DNA of 64,000 nucleotides from Xanthobacter sp. NM-25 (GTDB lineage: Bacteria; Pseudomonadota; Alphaproteobacteria; Rhizobiales; Xanthobacteraceae): contig NZ_JACBFS010000005.1 in NCBI RefSeq assembly GCF_022138605.1, positions 62,001 to 126,000 of the forward strand. Reading direction: 5' to 3'. Of this stretch, positions 57,149-64,000 are shown piece after piece. Position 1 is the stretch's first letter, and each line of letters opens with the position of its first letter. The notes beneath the pieces are model-generated. The model was given only the letters and a program-made list of their open reading frames with translations, was not told the origin of the DNA and ran no database searches. A program made the position numbers and the translations under genes.

Positions 57149-58036
57149 ATGACGGCCTGCCTCGCTGACACCATAGATCCCGCATTCGAGATCCTGGGCC
57201 TTGAGGCTGCCACCGGGCCGTTCCTCTTCAACTCCCCCCATTCGGGCCGCATCTACCCCCGAAGCTTCGTGACGCAGACGCGCCTGGACTTTGCCACGTT
57301 GCGCCGGTCCGAGGACAGCTTTGTGGACGAATTATTCGAGGACGTGGTGAACGCCGGCGCACCCTTCATGCGGGCGCTGTTCCCGCGCGCCTTCCTCGAT
57401 CTCAACCGCGAGCCTTACGAGCTCGACCCGCGCATGTTCGAGGGTCGCCTGCCGCCGTTCGCCAACACCCGCTCGGTGCGGGTGTCCGGCGGGCTTGGCA
57501 CCATCGCCCGGGTGGTGGGCGAAGCCCAGGAGATCTACCCGGCCCGCCTGTCGGTCGCCGAGGGGCTGGAGCGCATCGAGACCTTCTACAAGCCCTATCA
57601 CCAGGCTCTGCGCCGCATGATCGCCGCCACCCAGCGGCGCTGGGGCGTGGCGGTGCTGGTGGACTGCCACTCCATGCCCTCCGGCTCGGCCCGGGACGAC
57701 AGCACCCGCGCGGATTTCGTCATCGGCGACCGCTACGGCACCAGCTGCAGCGAGCGGGTAACGGAGGCGCTGGAGGCGGAGCTGAGCGCGGCGGGCTACC
57801 GGGTGCTGCGCAACAAGCCCTATGCCGGTGGCTATATCACCGAGCATTATGGCAACCCCGCCGCCGGCCTGCACGCGGTGCAGATCGAGGTCAATCGGGC
57901 GCTCTATATGGAAGAGGCCCTGTATCTGCGCGCGCCGGGCTTCGATCGCCTGCGGGCGGAGATCGGCGCGGCCATGCCGCGGGTGTTCGCGCGGCTGACC
58001 GGCGTGCTGGCGCCGCCGCGGGCCGCAGCCGAGTAA
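57149..58036 (+). CDS. N-formylglutamate amidohydrolase-family protein
   Basis: Of about 295 residues. FLFNSPHSGRIYP holds a metal-binding His, with FLDLNREPYELDPRMF, VAVLVDCHSMPSGS and AVQIEVNRALYM completing the family core, a zinc carboxypeptidase-like fold. The family releases formate from N-formylglutamate in histidine breakdown, but no hut genes are here, so the substrate is open. An ATG at 57098 would add 17 residues. Divergent from cpdR. Confidence 0.85.
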   Translation: MTACLADTIDPAFEILGLEAATGPFLFNSPHSGRIYPRSFVTQTRLDFATLRRSEDSFVDELFEDVVNAGAPFMRALFPRAFLDLNREPYELDPRMFEGRLPPFANTRSVRVSGGLGTIARVVGEAQEIYPARLSVAEGLERIETFYKPYHQALRRMIAATQRRWGVAVLVDCHSMPSGSARDDSTRADFVIGDRYGTSCSERVTEALEAELSAAGYRVLRNKPYAGGYITEHYGNPAAGLHAVQIEVNRALYMEEALYLRAPGFDRLRAEIGAAMPRVFARLTGVLAPPRAAAE

Positions 58037-58088
58037 GGTCATCCACAACCTGAGCGGGCATGAAAGACTGGCGGCTCAAGGCCTTAAG

Positions 58089-58129
58089 GATCTGCCCTGC
58101 AGATCTGCAAAAGCTGCCTTGCGTTTTTT
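58089..58129 (+). terminator. Possible terminator after the amidohydrolase gene
   Basis: GATCTGC-CCT-GCAGATC is a perfect 7-bp hairpin 53 bp after the stop; a TTTTTT run follows at 58123-58129 but 18 bases further on, so the fit is imperfect. Confidence 0.35.
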
Positions 58130-58324
58130 GAATGGCAGTTATACGAATTTGCTCGTCTGGGCTCCACCGTGTCCCTCGGGATACACGAGTGCGCGGTGGG
58201 GGCAGCGGTCTGAAGCGCCGAAGAGCGCGGACGGAATGCGCCAAGGGGCGCGACGTGCGGAGCGCTGACGGATGGTGGGGAATGGATCGGCCTTCGGGCG
58301 GCCGGAACCCTTCGATCCACCCCA

Positions 58325-58423
58325 GAAAAGAAAGGGGCCGTCCGTGTAAACGAACGGCCCAAGTCTAGGGAGGAAACGCCCAAGGAGGGCAGCGACACAG
58401 CGACGCCAATCGCCATGTCGCAC
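58325..58423 (-). ncRNA. Small RNA, suhB/mmgR (alpha-r8)-like, copy A
   Basis: A minus-strand transcript of about 99 bases is predicted. CTTGAT (58453-58458), 17 bp, then GCTATT (58430-58435) form a good promoter. Three elements follow: a 5' hairpin (GCGACA...TGTCGC); a hairpin GCCC-TCCTT-GGGC and single-stranded TTTCCTCCCTAG, both exposing anti-Shine-Dalgarno sequence; and a terminator stem (GGGCCGT...ACGGCCC) ending CTTTCTTTT. A closely related copy lies 580 bp away. The layout matches the rhizobial suhB/MmgR sRNA family (established knowledge; assignment by eye). Confidence 0.8.
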
Positions 58424-58903
58424 TGCACAAATAGCCGAGTGCGCTGCCAGAAATCAAGTGCCCGTTTGTCGCATCGCACGGTAGAGAATTAATCCATTGT
58501 TTTTCTTTGATTTTTTGAGAGCCCGCTCAAGCGGCTAAGACCCCCTCCGGTCCCTGGTGCCATCTTTTCGTCACGAATCGACCGGTTCGCACACGACTGA
58601 ACGTGCTGAAATGGCGTCGCCCGTCCGCCGGGTGGTGGGCCAGATGCTCCGCTTGGAGGCCGGGCCGCGGTCGCGATGCATCTTATTCGTGTGTTGAATG
58701 GATGCGGCGACTTTTCATTGTAGAATGCGGGTTGTGCGCGCAGGTCGTCCCGGCCCGGCGCAGTCGCAGCGAAGCCGTATAGCCAATGTCCGCGCCAGAT
58801 GTGCTGGGGACATCAAAGACCTGCGGGCTGCAAAGAGGTGTGGAGACGCCCAAAAGACCGGTGGAGACGCAGCGGTGGAGGCGCCAAGACCTGTGGGCTT
58901 GCC
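58424..58903. other. Spacer between the two sRNA genes with degenerate repeats
   Basis: About 480 bp without a convincing gene. Near copy B there are short direct repeats: AAGACCTG(C/T)GGGCT at 58816 and 58886, and the decamer GTGGAG(A/G)CGC at 58840, 58861 and 58875. A run TTTTTCTTTGATTTTTT lies at 58499-58517. Confidence 0.5.
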
Positions 58904-58998
58904 AAAAGAAAGGGGCCGCTCGCCAAATGGGAGCGGCCCAAGTCTAGGGAGGAAACGCCCAAGGAGGGCAGCGGCACTGCAATAGGCAATGCCGCGCT
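58904..58998 (-). ncRNA. Small RNA, suhB/mmgR (alpha-r8)-like, copy B
   Basis: Second copy, about 95 bases. Promoter CTTGAA (59028-59033), 17-18 bp, GCATATT (59004-59010). The middle and 3' parts match copy A almost base for base (CCTCCTTGGGCG, TTTCCTCCCTAGACTTGGGCCG), while the 5' hairpin (GCAGCG...CGCTGC) and terminator loop have diverged with pairing kept. It ends in CTTTCTTTT. Duplicated anti-ribosome-site loops suggest overlapping translational targets. Confidence 0.8.
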
Positions 58999-59321
58999 GC
59001 ATCAATATGCGGGGATCACCCTATTTCTTCAAGCTGCGCCGCCGCGGATTGTTTAGGCAGCTTTGGGGGTGAAAAAGCCCGCCGGCACACACTCTTGCAC
59101 ACATCTGCTCATTCCTTGATCCGCCCCTGCCCGAATCCTCGCCGCCCCACCGATGGGCGACGCGGCCTGCGGTTCGCACTTGATTGCCCGCGTGTTCCGC
59201 TGCATTCCGGGATCACGCCAGGGCCGGTGCCGCCTGTCCGCTGCACGGAAGGCGGGCGAAGTCCTTGCCACCGAAGCCGTTCGCGGGCTGCCGCAGGGGG
59301 CGGCAGATCTGGAGCGCATTC

Positions 59322-60104
59322 ATGACCGCCGTCGCCATCGACGACTTCGTGCATCACCTCGCGACCGTGTCGGGCGAAGCGATTCTGCCCTTCTTCCGCA
59401 CCGCTCTGGGGGTGGAGGACAAGAGCCACGGCACCGCCTTCGATCCGGTCACGGAGGCCGATCGCGCCGCAGAGCAGGTGATGCGGCGGATGATTCGCGA
59501 GGCGTTCCCCAGCCACGGCATCATCGGCGAGGAGTTCGCCAACGAGGACACTGACGCCCCCTATGTGTGGGCGCTGGATCCCATCGACGGCACCAAATCG
59601 TTCATCGCCGGCCTGCCGGCCTGGGGCACGCTGATCGGCCTCATGAAGGACGGCGACCCGGTCTACGGCATGATGCACCAGCCGTTCATCAAGGAGCGCT
59701 TCTTCGGCAATGGCGCGGTGGCGCGCTATCGCGGGCCGGCGGGAGAGCGGGTGCTGCGGGTGCGCGACTGCGCGCGGCTGGAGGACGCCATGCTCTACAC
59801 CACCAGCCCGCGGCTGATGCATGGCGCCGACCGCACCGCCTTCGAGCGGGTGGAAGAGCAGGTGCGGCTGTCCCGCTATGGCGGGGATTGCTACGCTTAC
59901 TGCATGCTCGCCGCCGGCCTGGTGGACCTGGTGATCGAGACCGAGCTGAAGAATCACGACATCGTCGCGCTCATCCCCATCATCGAGGGGGCGGGCGGCA
60001 TCGTCACCAGCTGGGAGGGCGGCTCACCGGCGGAAGGTGGCCGGGTGGTGGCGGCCGGCAGCCGGGCGGTGCACGAACAGGCACTGCGCGTGCTGACCGC
60101 CTGA
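59322..60104 (+). CDS. Inositol-monophosphatase-family phosphatase, HisN-like
   Basis: Of 260 residues. Metal-binding motifs of the superfamily: GTAFDPVTEADRAAEQ, IIGEEFANED, the core WALDPIDGTKSFIAGLPAW, and LKNHDIVALIPIIEGAGG. The Thr-Lys-Ser-Phe after DPIDG is typical of the histidinol-phosphate phosphatase HisN group rather than SuhB. The nearby sRNAs belong to a family named for its place near suhB. GGAG precedes the start. Confidence 0.87.
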   Translation: MTAVAIDDFVHHLATVSGEAILPFFRTALGVEDKSHGTAFDPVTEADRAAEQVMRRMIREAFPSHGIIGEEFANEDTDAPYVWALDPIDGTKSFIAGLPAWGTLIGLMKDGDPVYGMMHQPFIKERFFGNGAVARYRGPAGERVLRVRDCARLEDAMLYTTSPRLMHGADRTAFERVEEQVRLSRYGGDCYAYCMLAAGLVDLVIETELKNHDIVALIPIIEGAGGIVTSWEGGSPAEGGRVVAAGSRAVHEQALRVLTA

Positions 60105-60108
60105 GGGC

Positions 60109-61053
60109 TCACAGCACCGGCGTGCCGGGGATGAAGGCGTCGAAGGCGGCCCAGAACTGGGCGCGGAAGATGTCCCGCTCCTGCAGGATTTCGTGACGGG
60201 CCGCCGGCACCACCACATGGGCGCCGGCGATGAGGCGCGCCGACAGATGCTCGATGGCGGCATTGGAGACGATGCGCTCGGCGCCCGCGGCGATCATCAG
60301 CAGCGGTTGGCGGATCTGCCGGATCACCTCCGGATCGGCCAGGGTGGCCATGGCGCCGTAGGCGGCATGCAGCCAGCCATTGGTGGGGGCGCCGAGGCCG
60401 AGTTCCGGGTGGGCCTCCACCAGGCTGGCGGCGCGGGCGTAGCGCACCGGGTCCGAGGTCACCAGGTTGCGGGCAAAGGGGATGGCGGTGATCGGCCGGC
60501 CGCGGGCACCGGGCACGAAGGCCCGCGCCAGCCCCGCATAGGCGAGGGTGGTGACCAGCGGACGCACCAGGCCCGGCAGCGGCACCACATCGACACCCAG
60601 CATGGGCGCCACCAGCACCATACGATCGAACCAGCGGTGGCCGGCCAGGGTGCCGTGGAGCAGGATGGCGCCAGCCATGGAATGGGCCAGCGCGAAGTGC
60701 GGCGCGGGGCAATCGGGCAGCAGCACCTCGCGGGCGAAGGCTTCCAGATCGGTCACATAGTCGCGGAAATGCCGCACATGGCCCTTGAGCGGAGACCGCA
60801 GGAGGCGCTGCGAGCCTCCCTGGCCGCGCCAGTCAAGGGTGGCGACGGCGAAGCCGCGGCTGCGCAGCTCCCGCACCACCTCGTAATATTTCTCGATGAA
60901 CTCGGCGCGTCCCTGAAACAGCGCCACCGTGCCGCGCAGCGTGCCCTGGGGCATCCAGCGCGCATAGCGCAGGCGCACGCCGTCGGCGGTGGTGATCTCT
61001 CCGGTGATGGCGCCCTCGGGCGCCGGATCATCGGGACGGCTGAACAGGGTCAT
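60109..61053 (-). CDS. Alpha/beta hydrolase, lysophospholipase PldB-like
   Basis: Of 314 residues. Nucleophile elbow FALAHSMAGAILL, oxyanion region VALFQGRAEFIEKYYEVVRELRSRGFAVATLDWRGQG, and a C-terminal His in VVPAARHEILQERD complete a monoacylglycerol-lipase-like triad. Cytoplasmic, without a signal peptide. Ends 4 bp from the convergent hisN-like gene. Confidence 0.85.
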   Translation of the reverse strand: MTLFSRPDDPAPEGAITGEITTADGVRLRYARWMPQGTLRGTVALFQGRAEFIEKYYEVVRELRSRGFAVATLDWRGQGGSQRLLRSPLKGHVRHFRDYVTDLEAFAREVLLPDCPAPHFALAHSMAGAILLHGTLAGHRWFDRMVLVAPMLGVDVVPLPGLVRPLVTTLAYAGLARAFVPGARGRPITAIPFARNLVTSDPVRYARAASLVEAHPELGLGAPTNGWLHAAYGAMATLADPEVIRQIRQPLLMIAAGAERIVSNAAIEHLSARLIAGAHVVVPAARHEILQERDIFRAQFWAAFDAFIPGTPVL

Positions 61054-61197
61054 GGAATTTCGGCCCGGATGCCTGGAGGCGCAGAGGATCGGCTTGGGAC
61101 GAGGGTTACACGCTCGCCGCCGCCACCACAACGATCCGCCTGATCGCCCCGCGCCGGCAGGGGTGAAACGGGATGACCGCGCGCGAACGCGGCGGGT

Positions 61198-61227
61198 CTT
61201 GACGGCTCTTGGGGGCCTTCCCACATC
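61198..61227 (+). promoter_or_regulatory. Heat-shock sigma-32-type promoter of hsp20
   Basis: CTTGAC (61198-61203), 16 bp, CCCACATC (61220-61227): the CCCCAT-like -10 suits RpoH, and a transcript starting near 61235 would include the thermometer hairpins. Confidence 0.5.
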
Positions 61228-61234
61228 GAGAATG

Positions 61235-61314
61235 GCGCCGGTCATCGTGACGGCGCCAGGATCGGGCCCGGCTTCGGCGGGCCCTGCATGTCGCTTCAAG
61301 GAGGATATGCCATG
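61235..61314 (+). promoter_or_regulatory. ROSE-type RNA thermometer in the hsp20 leader
   Basis: Three stem-loops in the leader: GGCGCC-G-GTCA/TGAC-GGCGCC with a bulged G; GGGCCCG/CGGGCCC; and a last one in which CATGTCGCT pairs with AGGATATG, closing the ribosome site. The 5' side contains the ROSE core TCGCT with one unpaired G opposite the AGGA, exactly the imperfect pairing that melts on heating in rhizobial hsp20 leaders (family knowledge). Confidence 0.8.
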
Positions 61315-61824
61315 CGTACGTTTGATCTGTCCCCGCTGTATCGCAACACCGTTGGCTTCGACCGGCTGTTTTCGCTGCTCGATTCCGTTGGCGGCGTCGA
61401 TGCGGCACCCACCTATCCGCCCTACAATATCGAGCGGACGGGGGAGAATACCTATCGCATCACCGTCGCGGTGGCGGGCTTCACCGATGCCGAGCTGAGC
61501 ATCGAGGTGAAGGAGAATGCGCTCACCCTCAAGGGTGAGAAGAAGGCGGCCGAGGAGCAGCAGAGCGCGCAGGTGCTCTATCGCGGCATCGCCGCCCGCG
61601 CCTTCGAGCGCCGCTTCCAGCTGGCCGATCATATGGAAGTGCGAGGCGCGGTGCTGGAGAACGGGCTGCTGCACGTGGATCTGGTGCGCAACATTCCCGA
61701 GGCCAAGAAGCCGCGCATCATTCCCATCGCCACCACCGGGGAGGCGCCGAAGGCGATCGAAGGCGGCACCACCGTCGAGGGGAATGCCGTGGCGGTACCC
61801 CAGCCGGCGCCCCAGGCGGCCTGA
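61312..61824 (+). CDS. Small heat-shock protein Hsp20/IbpA
   Basis: Of 170 residues: IbpA-like N-terminus (MRTFDLSPLYRNTVGFDRLFSLL), alpha-crystallin domain (about 38-130; PPYNIERTGENTYRITVAVAGF, FQLADHMEVRGAVLENGLLHVDL) and the IxI-type motif KPRIIPI. The C-terminal tail is longer than usual and Pro/Ala-rich. Holds unfolded proteins during heat stress. AAGGAGG precedes the ATG and is masked by the thermometer. Confidence 0.94.
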   Translation: MRTFDLSPLYRNTVGFDRLFSLLDSVGGVDAAPTYPPYNIERTGENTYRITVAVAGFTDAELSIEVKENALTLKGEKKAAEEQQSAQVLYRGIAARAFERRFQLADHMEVRGAVLENGLLHVDLVRNIPEAKKPRIIPIATTGEAPKAIEGGTTVEGNAVAVPQPAPQAA

Positions 61825-61888
61825 CGTCGGGGTGACCTGACCCAAGGACCGGAGGTGCCGGGGTCCTGGCGCCTCCGGGACCTGTTCG

Positions 61889-61922
61889 GCGGCGACGCGG
61901 TGGGCGTCGCCGCTTTTCTTTT
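61889..61922 (+). terminator. Strong intrinsic terminator after hsp20
   Basis: GCGGCGACGC and GCGTCGCCGC form a perfect 10-bp stem around GGTGG, directly followed by TTTTCTTTT. Confidence 0.92.
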
Positions 61923-61999
61923 GTCGGCCTCTTGATCCGGCGCGATCCCGGCGCGAGGAGAGGGCAGACGTCGATTCCGTCGATCAGGATAGGCTGCCC

Positions 62000-62989
62000 G
62001 TGTCCGCAACGCCCCTCAAGGTTCTCGTCACCACCCGGCTGTTCGATGCCGCCGCCACCCGCTTCCTGGAGGATCGCGGCTTCGAGGTGGTGGGCTCCGG
62101 CCTGCCCGCCGACGCCATCGATACCGACATTTCCGATGCCGATCTCGACCGCCTCCTCGAGGGGGTCGGCGGCTGGATCGTCGGCCTGCGGGCGGTGACG
62201 CGGCCGGTGCTGGCGCGGCATCCGCAGCTCAAGGTCATCGCCCGCCGCGGTGTCGGCTATGACCGGGTCGACGTGGCGGCGGCGCGCGATCTGGGCCGCG
62301 TGGTGGCCATCGCCGCCGGCGCCAACGACCCCTCGGTGGCCGACCACACCCTGGCGCTGATGCTGGCGGTGATGCGGCGGCTGCGGGAAGGGCAGGCCCG
62401 CATGGGCCATGGCGACTGGCGGCCCCTGAGCGGCACGGATCTGTTCGGCAAGACCGTGGGCCTCATCGGCTTTGGCCGCATCGCGCGCGGCGTGGCGCGC
62501 CGGCTCAAGGGGTTCGATGCGCGGGTGCTGGTCACCACGCCGCGTCCAGACCTTGCCTGTGACGGCGTGACCTTCGTGCCCCTCGCCGAGCTGCTGACCC
62601 ATAGCGATGTCGTGAGCCTGCATGCGCCGCTGACGTCGCAGACCCGGCATCTGATCGACAGCGCCGCTCTGGCCGCCATGAAGCCGGGTGCGGTGCTGGT
62701 CAACACCTCGCGCGGCGGGCTGGTGGACGAGGGCGCCCTGCTGGGGGCGCTGGAGCGCGGCCATCTCGCCGGCGCCGGTCTCGACGTGTTCGAGGCGGAG
62801 ACCGATCCGGCCAAGCAGGCGCTCGCCCGCGCGCTGGTGGCGCGGGAGGACGTGGTGGCGAGCCCCCACACCGCCGGCGGCAGCCGTGAGGCGCTGGCGC
62901 GGGGCAACCTCATCTCCGCCCATTGCGTCGCCGCCGCCCTGTCGGACGAGGAGCTGCCGCCTGGTTGCGTGGTGGCCGACGGGCGGTAA
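62000..62989 (+). CDS. D-isomer-specific 2-hydroxyacid dehydrogenase
   Basis: Of 329 residues. NAD-binding motif VGLIGFGRIARGVARRL, and the catalytic Arg (VNTSRGGLVDEGALL), Glu (GAGLDVFEAE) and His (SPHTAGGSREALARG). Resembles the phosphoglycerate dehydrogenase-like subgroup without the regulatory ACT domain, so it is probably a hydroxypyruvate- or other 2-ketoacid reductase; the substrate cannot be told. Start is a GTG at 62000 with AGGATAGG upstream. Confidence 0.88.
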   Translation: MSATPLKVLVTTRLFDAAATRFLEDRGFEVVGSGLPADAIDTDISDADLDRLLEGVGGWIVGLRAVTRPVLARHPQLKVIARRGVGYDRVDVAAARDLGRVVAIAAGANDPSVADHTLALMLAVMRRLREGQARMGHGDWRPLSGTDLFGKTVGLIGFGRIARGVARRLKGFDARVLVTTPRPDLACDGVTFVPLAELLTHSDVVSLHAPLTSQTRHLIDSAALAAMKPGAVLVNTSRGGLVDEGALLGALERGHLAGAGLDVFEAETDPAKQALARALVAREDVVASPHTAGGSREALARGNLISAHCVAAALSDEELPPGCVVADGR

Positions 62990-63020
62990 AGCCGCCCTGC
63001 GCCTCTTGCGTCTTGATCGC

Positions 63021-63042
63021 TGACGATTTATGACAATCGTCA
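63021..63042. promoter_or_regulatory. TetR operator upstream of the efflux regulator
   Basis: A perfect 22-bp inverted repeat: TGACGATT, 6-bp spacer TATGAC, AATCGTCA, ending 8 bp before the ribosome site of the regulator gene. A degenerate copy beginning TGACGATT at 63734 and ending near 63755 lies before the efflux gene, so one repressor probably controls both. Confidence 0.75.
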
Positions 63043-63059
63043 GTTCATTGGAGGCGCGT

Positions 63060-63692
63060 GTGACCGTCAGGGTGAAAGAGGCCGGCCGGCACAGGGAAAC
63101 CGCGGAGGAGACGCGCGCGCGGATCACCCTGGTGGCCGAGGACCTGTTTCGCCGTATGGGCTTCGCCAAGACCGCGGTGGCCGATATCGCCGCCGAGCTG
63201 GGTATGTCGCCCGCCAATGTCTACCGCTTCTTTCCCTCCAAGACCGCCATCGTCGCCACCATCTGCCAGCGCTGCCTGGGGGAGATCGAGCGGCAGGCGG
63301 AAGTGATCGGCGCCGGCCCCGGCACGCCGCAGCAGCGCATCATCGACATCTATCTCGCCATCCTGCGCTACCACCGGGACAATTTCCTGGCCGAGCGGCG
63401 GGTGCACGACATGGTGCTGGTGGCCATCGAGAACAATTGGGACAATATCGAAAGCCACAAGGCACGCATGGGCGCGGTGGTGGCCAAGGTGCTCCAGGAG
63501 GGGATCGAGACGGGGGTGTTCGTGCCCCACGATCCCGCCCAGGTGAGCGGCATCATCCTCGGCACCTGCGTGCGGTTCTGCCATCCGGTGCTGGTGGCCC
63601 AGAATATCGATGAGGACCTGGAAGCGAGCCTGACCGCGACCATGCGCTTCATTCTGCGCAGCATTGAGGTGAACCGGTCCGATCTGGCCTGA
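63060..63692 (+). CDS. TetR-family regulator of an RND efflux pump
   Basis: Of 210 residues. Helix-turn-helix about 18-65 (VAEDLFRRMGFAKTAVADIAAELGMSPANVYRFFPSKTAI) and a helical ligand domain. The GTG at 63060 follows GGAGG; an ATG at 63030 lies inside the operator and is less likely. The gene precedes an efflux membrane-fusion gene, the usual acrR-like order. Confidence 0.87.
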   Translation: MTVRVKEAGRHRETAEETRARITLVAEDLFRRMGFAKTAVADIAAELGMSPANVYRFFPSKTAIVATICQRCLGEIERQAEVIGAGPGTPQQRIIDIYLAILRYHRDNFLAERRVHDMVLVAIENNWDNIESHKARMGAVVAKVLQEGIETGVFVPHDPAQVSGIILGTCVRFCHPVLVAQNIDEDLEASLTATMRFILRSIEVNRSDLA

Positions 63693-63733
63693 CTAGCGGT
63701 GCCTCGGCACCGCGTTTCGTCATGGGCGTTTTG

Positions 63734-63755
63734 TGACGATTACGAAAAAATATCA
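63734..63755 (+). promoter_or_regulatory. Degenerate second TetR operator before the efflux gene
   Basis: TGACGATT followed after 6 bp by AAATATCA, five of eight matches to the right arm of the operator at 63021; 40 bp before the efflux gene start. Confidence 0.5.
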
Positions 63756-63794
63756 GCGTTGAACCATAACCGTTCAGCCGACAGGAACCGAACC

Positions 63795-64000
63795 ATGGCC
63801 TTTCGTTCTTCGATCCTTCGGGATGGACTGCCCTCGCGCCGGGGGGGCCGGGCGGCGCTGCTGCCGGCGGCCGCCCTCACCTTGTCGCTGGCGCTGGCCG
63901 GATGTGGCGAGAGTGCCCCGGCGCAGACCGAGGCGGAACCGTCCCGTCCCGTCCAGGTGACCACGGTCGAGCTGCGCCCGCGGGAGGCGGAGAAGACCTT
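63795..64000 (+). CDS. RND efflux membrane-fusion lipoprotein, 5' part only
   Basis: The first 68 or so codons of an AcrA/HlyD-type periplasmic adaptor. A signal peptide ends in the lipobox LALAGCGES, then a Ser/Glu-rich linker leads into RPVQVTTVELRPREAE, the first beta strand typical of AcrA proteins. The window ends here; an RND pump gene is expected downstream. The identification rests on the N-terminus and context. Confidence 0.75.
   Translation, partial: MAFRSSILRDGLPSRRGGRAALLPAAALTLSLALAGCGESAPAQTEAEPSRPVQVTTVELRPREAEKT

Noticed and set aside
58037..59321. Small protein-coding genes in the 1.3-kb gap
   Set aside because: Short open frames overlap the sRNA genes and lack ribosome sites or homologous features.

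Overview
The window is about 64 kb of GC-rich chromosome, densely coding, with many ATGA-type gene overlaps. It comes from an alphaproteobacterium of the order Hyphomicrobiales (Rhizobiales). FixL/FixJ/FixK, a NadQ-type NAD regulator, CpdR, a ROSE RNA thermometer and two sRNAs of the rhizobial suhB/mmgR type all point there. A Xanthobacter/Azorhizobium-like member of the Xanthobacteraceae is my best guess, but this is inference from gene content only. I see no prophage, insertion sequence, rRNA operon or CRISPR array. One tRNA (Val-GAC) is present.

Layout. 1-2.9 kb: NAD synthesis (nadB partial, nadA, nadQ) with twin palindromic operators. 2.9-9 kb: a four-gene signalling operon (hybrid histidine kinase with three receivers, CheR, CheB without a receiver, receiver-GGDEF protein). 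9-11.1 kb: arsC-like gene and an FAD/NAD(P)-binding protein. 11.3-18 kb: a complete nine-gene N-type ATPase operon, atpDCQRBEFAG, whose b subunit carries a delta-like C-terminus. 18-26 kb: MFS transporter, lptM-lysA, an EAL protein, and a CoA-ligase/GNAT acetyltransferase. 26-31.2 kb: the low-oxygen module (orphan receiver, fixJ, fixL, fixK, hemN), with FixK-type boxes before hemN and before the orphan receiver. 31.4-39.5 kb: an alginate-type O-acetylation cassette (AlgF-like, MBOAT, two SGNH proteins) beside a 1187-residue TPR/NfrA-type outer-membrane protein preceded by a CtrA-type site. No polysaccharide synthase is in view.

39.6-46.1 kb: leucine/isovalerate catabolism (HMG-CoA lyase, methylcrotonyl-CoA carboxylase subunits, methylglutaconyl-CoA hydratase) under a probable TetR regulator. 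46.5-55.1 kb: a Liv-type ABC importer interleaved with two acyl-CoA-ligase-like genes. 55.3-60.1 kb: hemH, tRNA-Val, cpdR, an N-formylglutamate amidohydrolase-like gene, two tandem sRNA genes and a histidinol-phosphatase-like gene. 60.1-64 kb: lysophospholipase-like hydrolase, hsp20 with RNA thermometer, 2-hydroxyacid dehydrogenase, and a TetR/RND-efflux pair that is cut by the window end.

The most promising less-described system is the orphan O-acetylation cassette with its giant TPR-barrel protein: probably an acetylated surface glycan whose synthase lies elsewhere, possibly under cell-cycle (CtrA) control.
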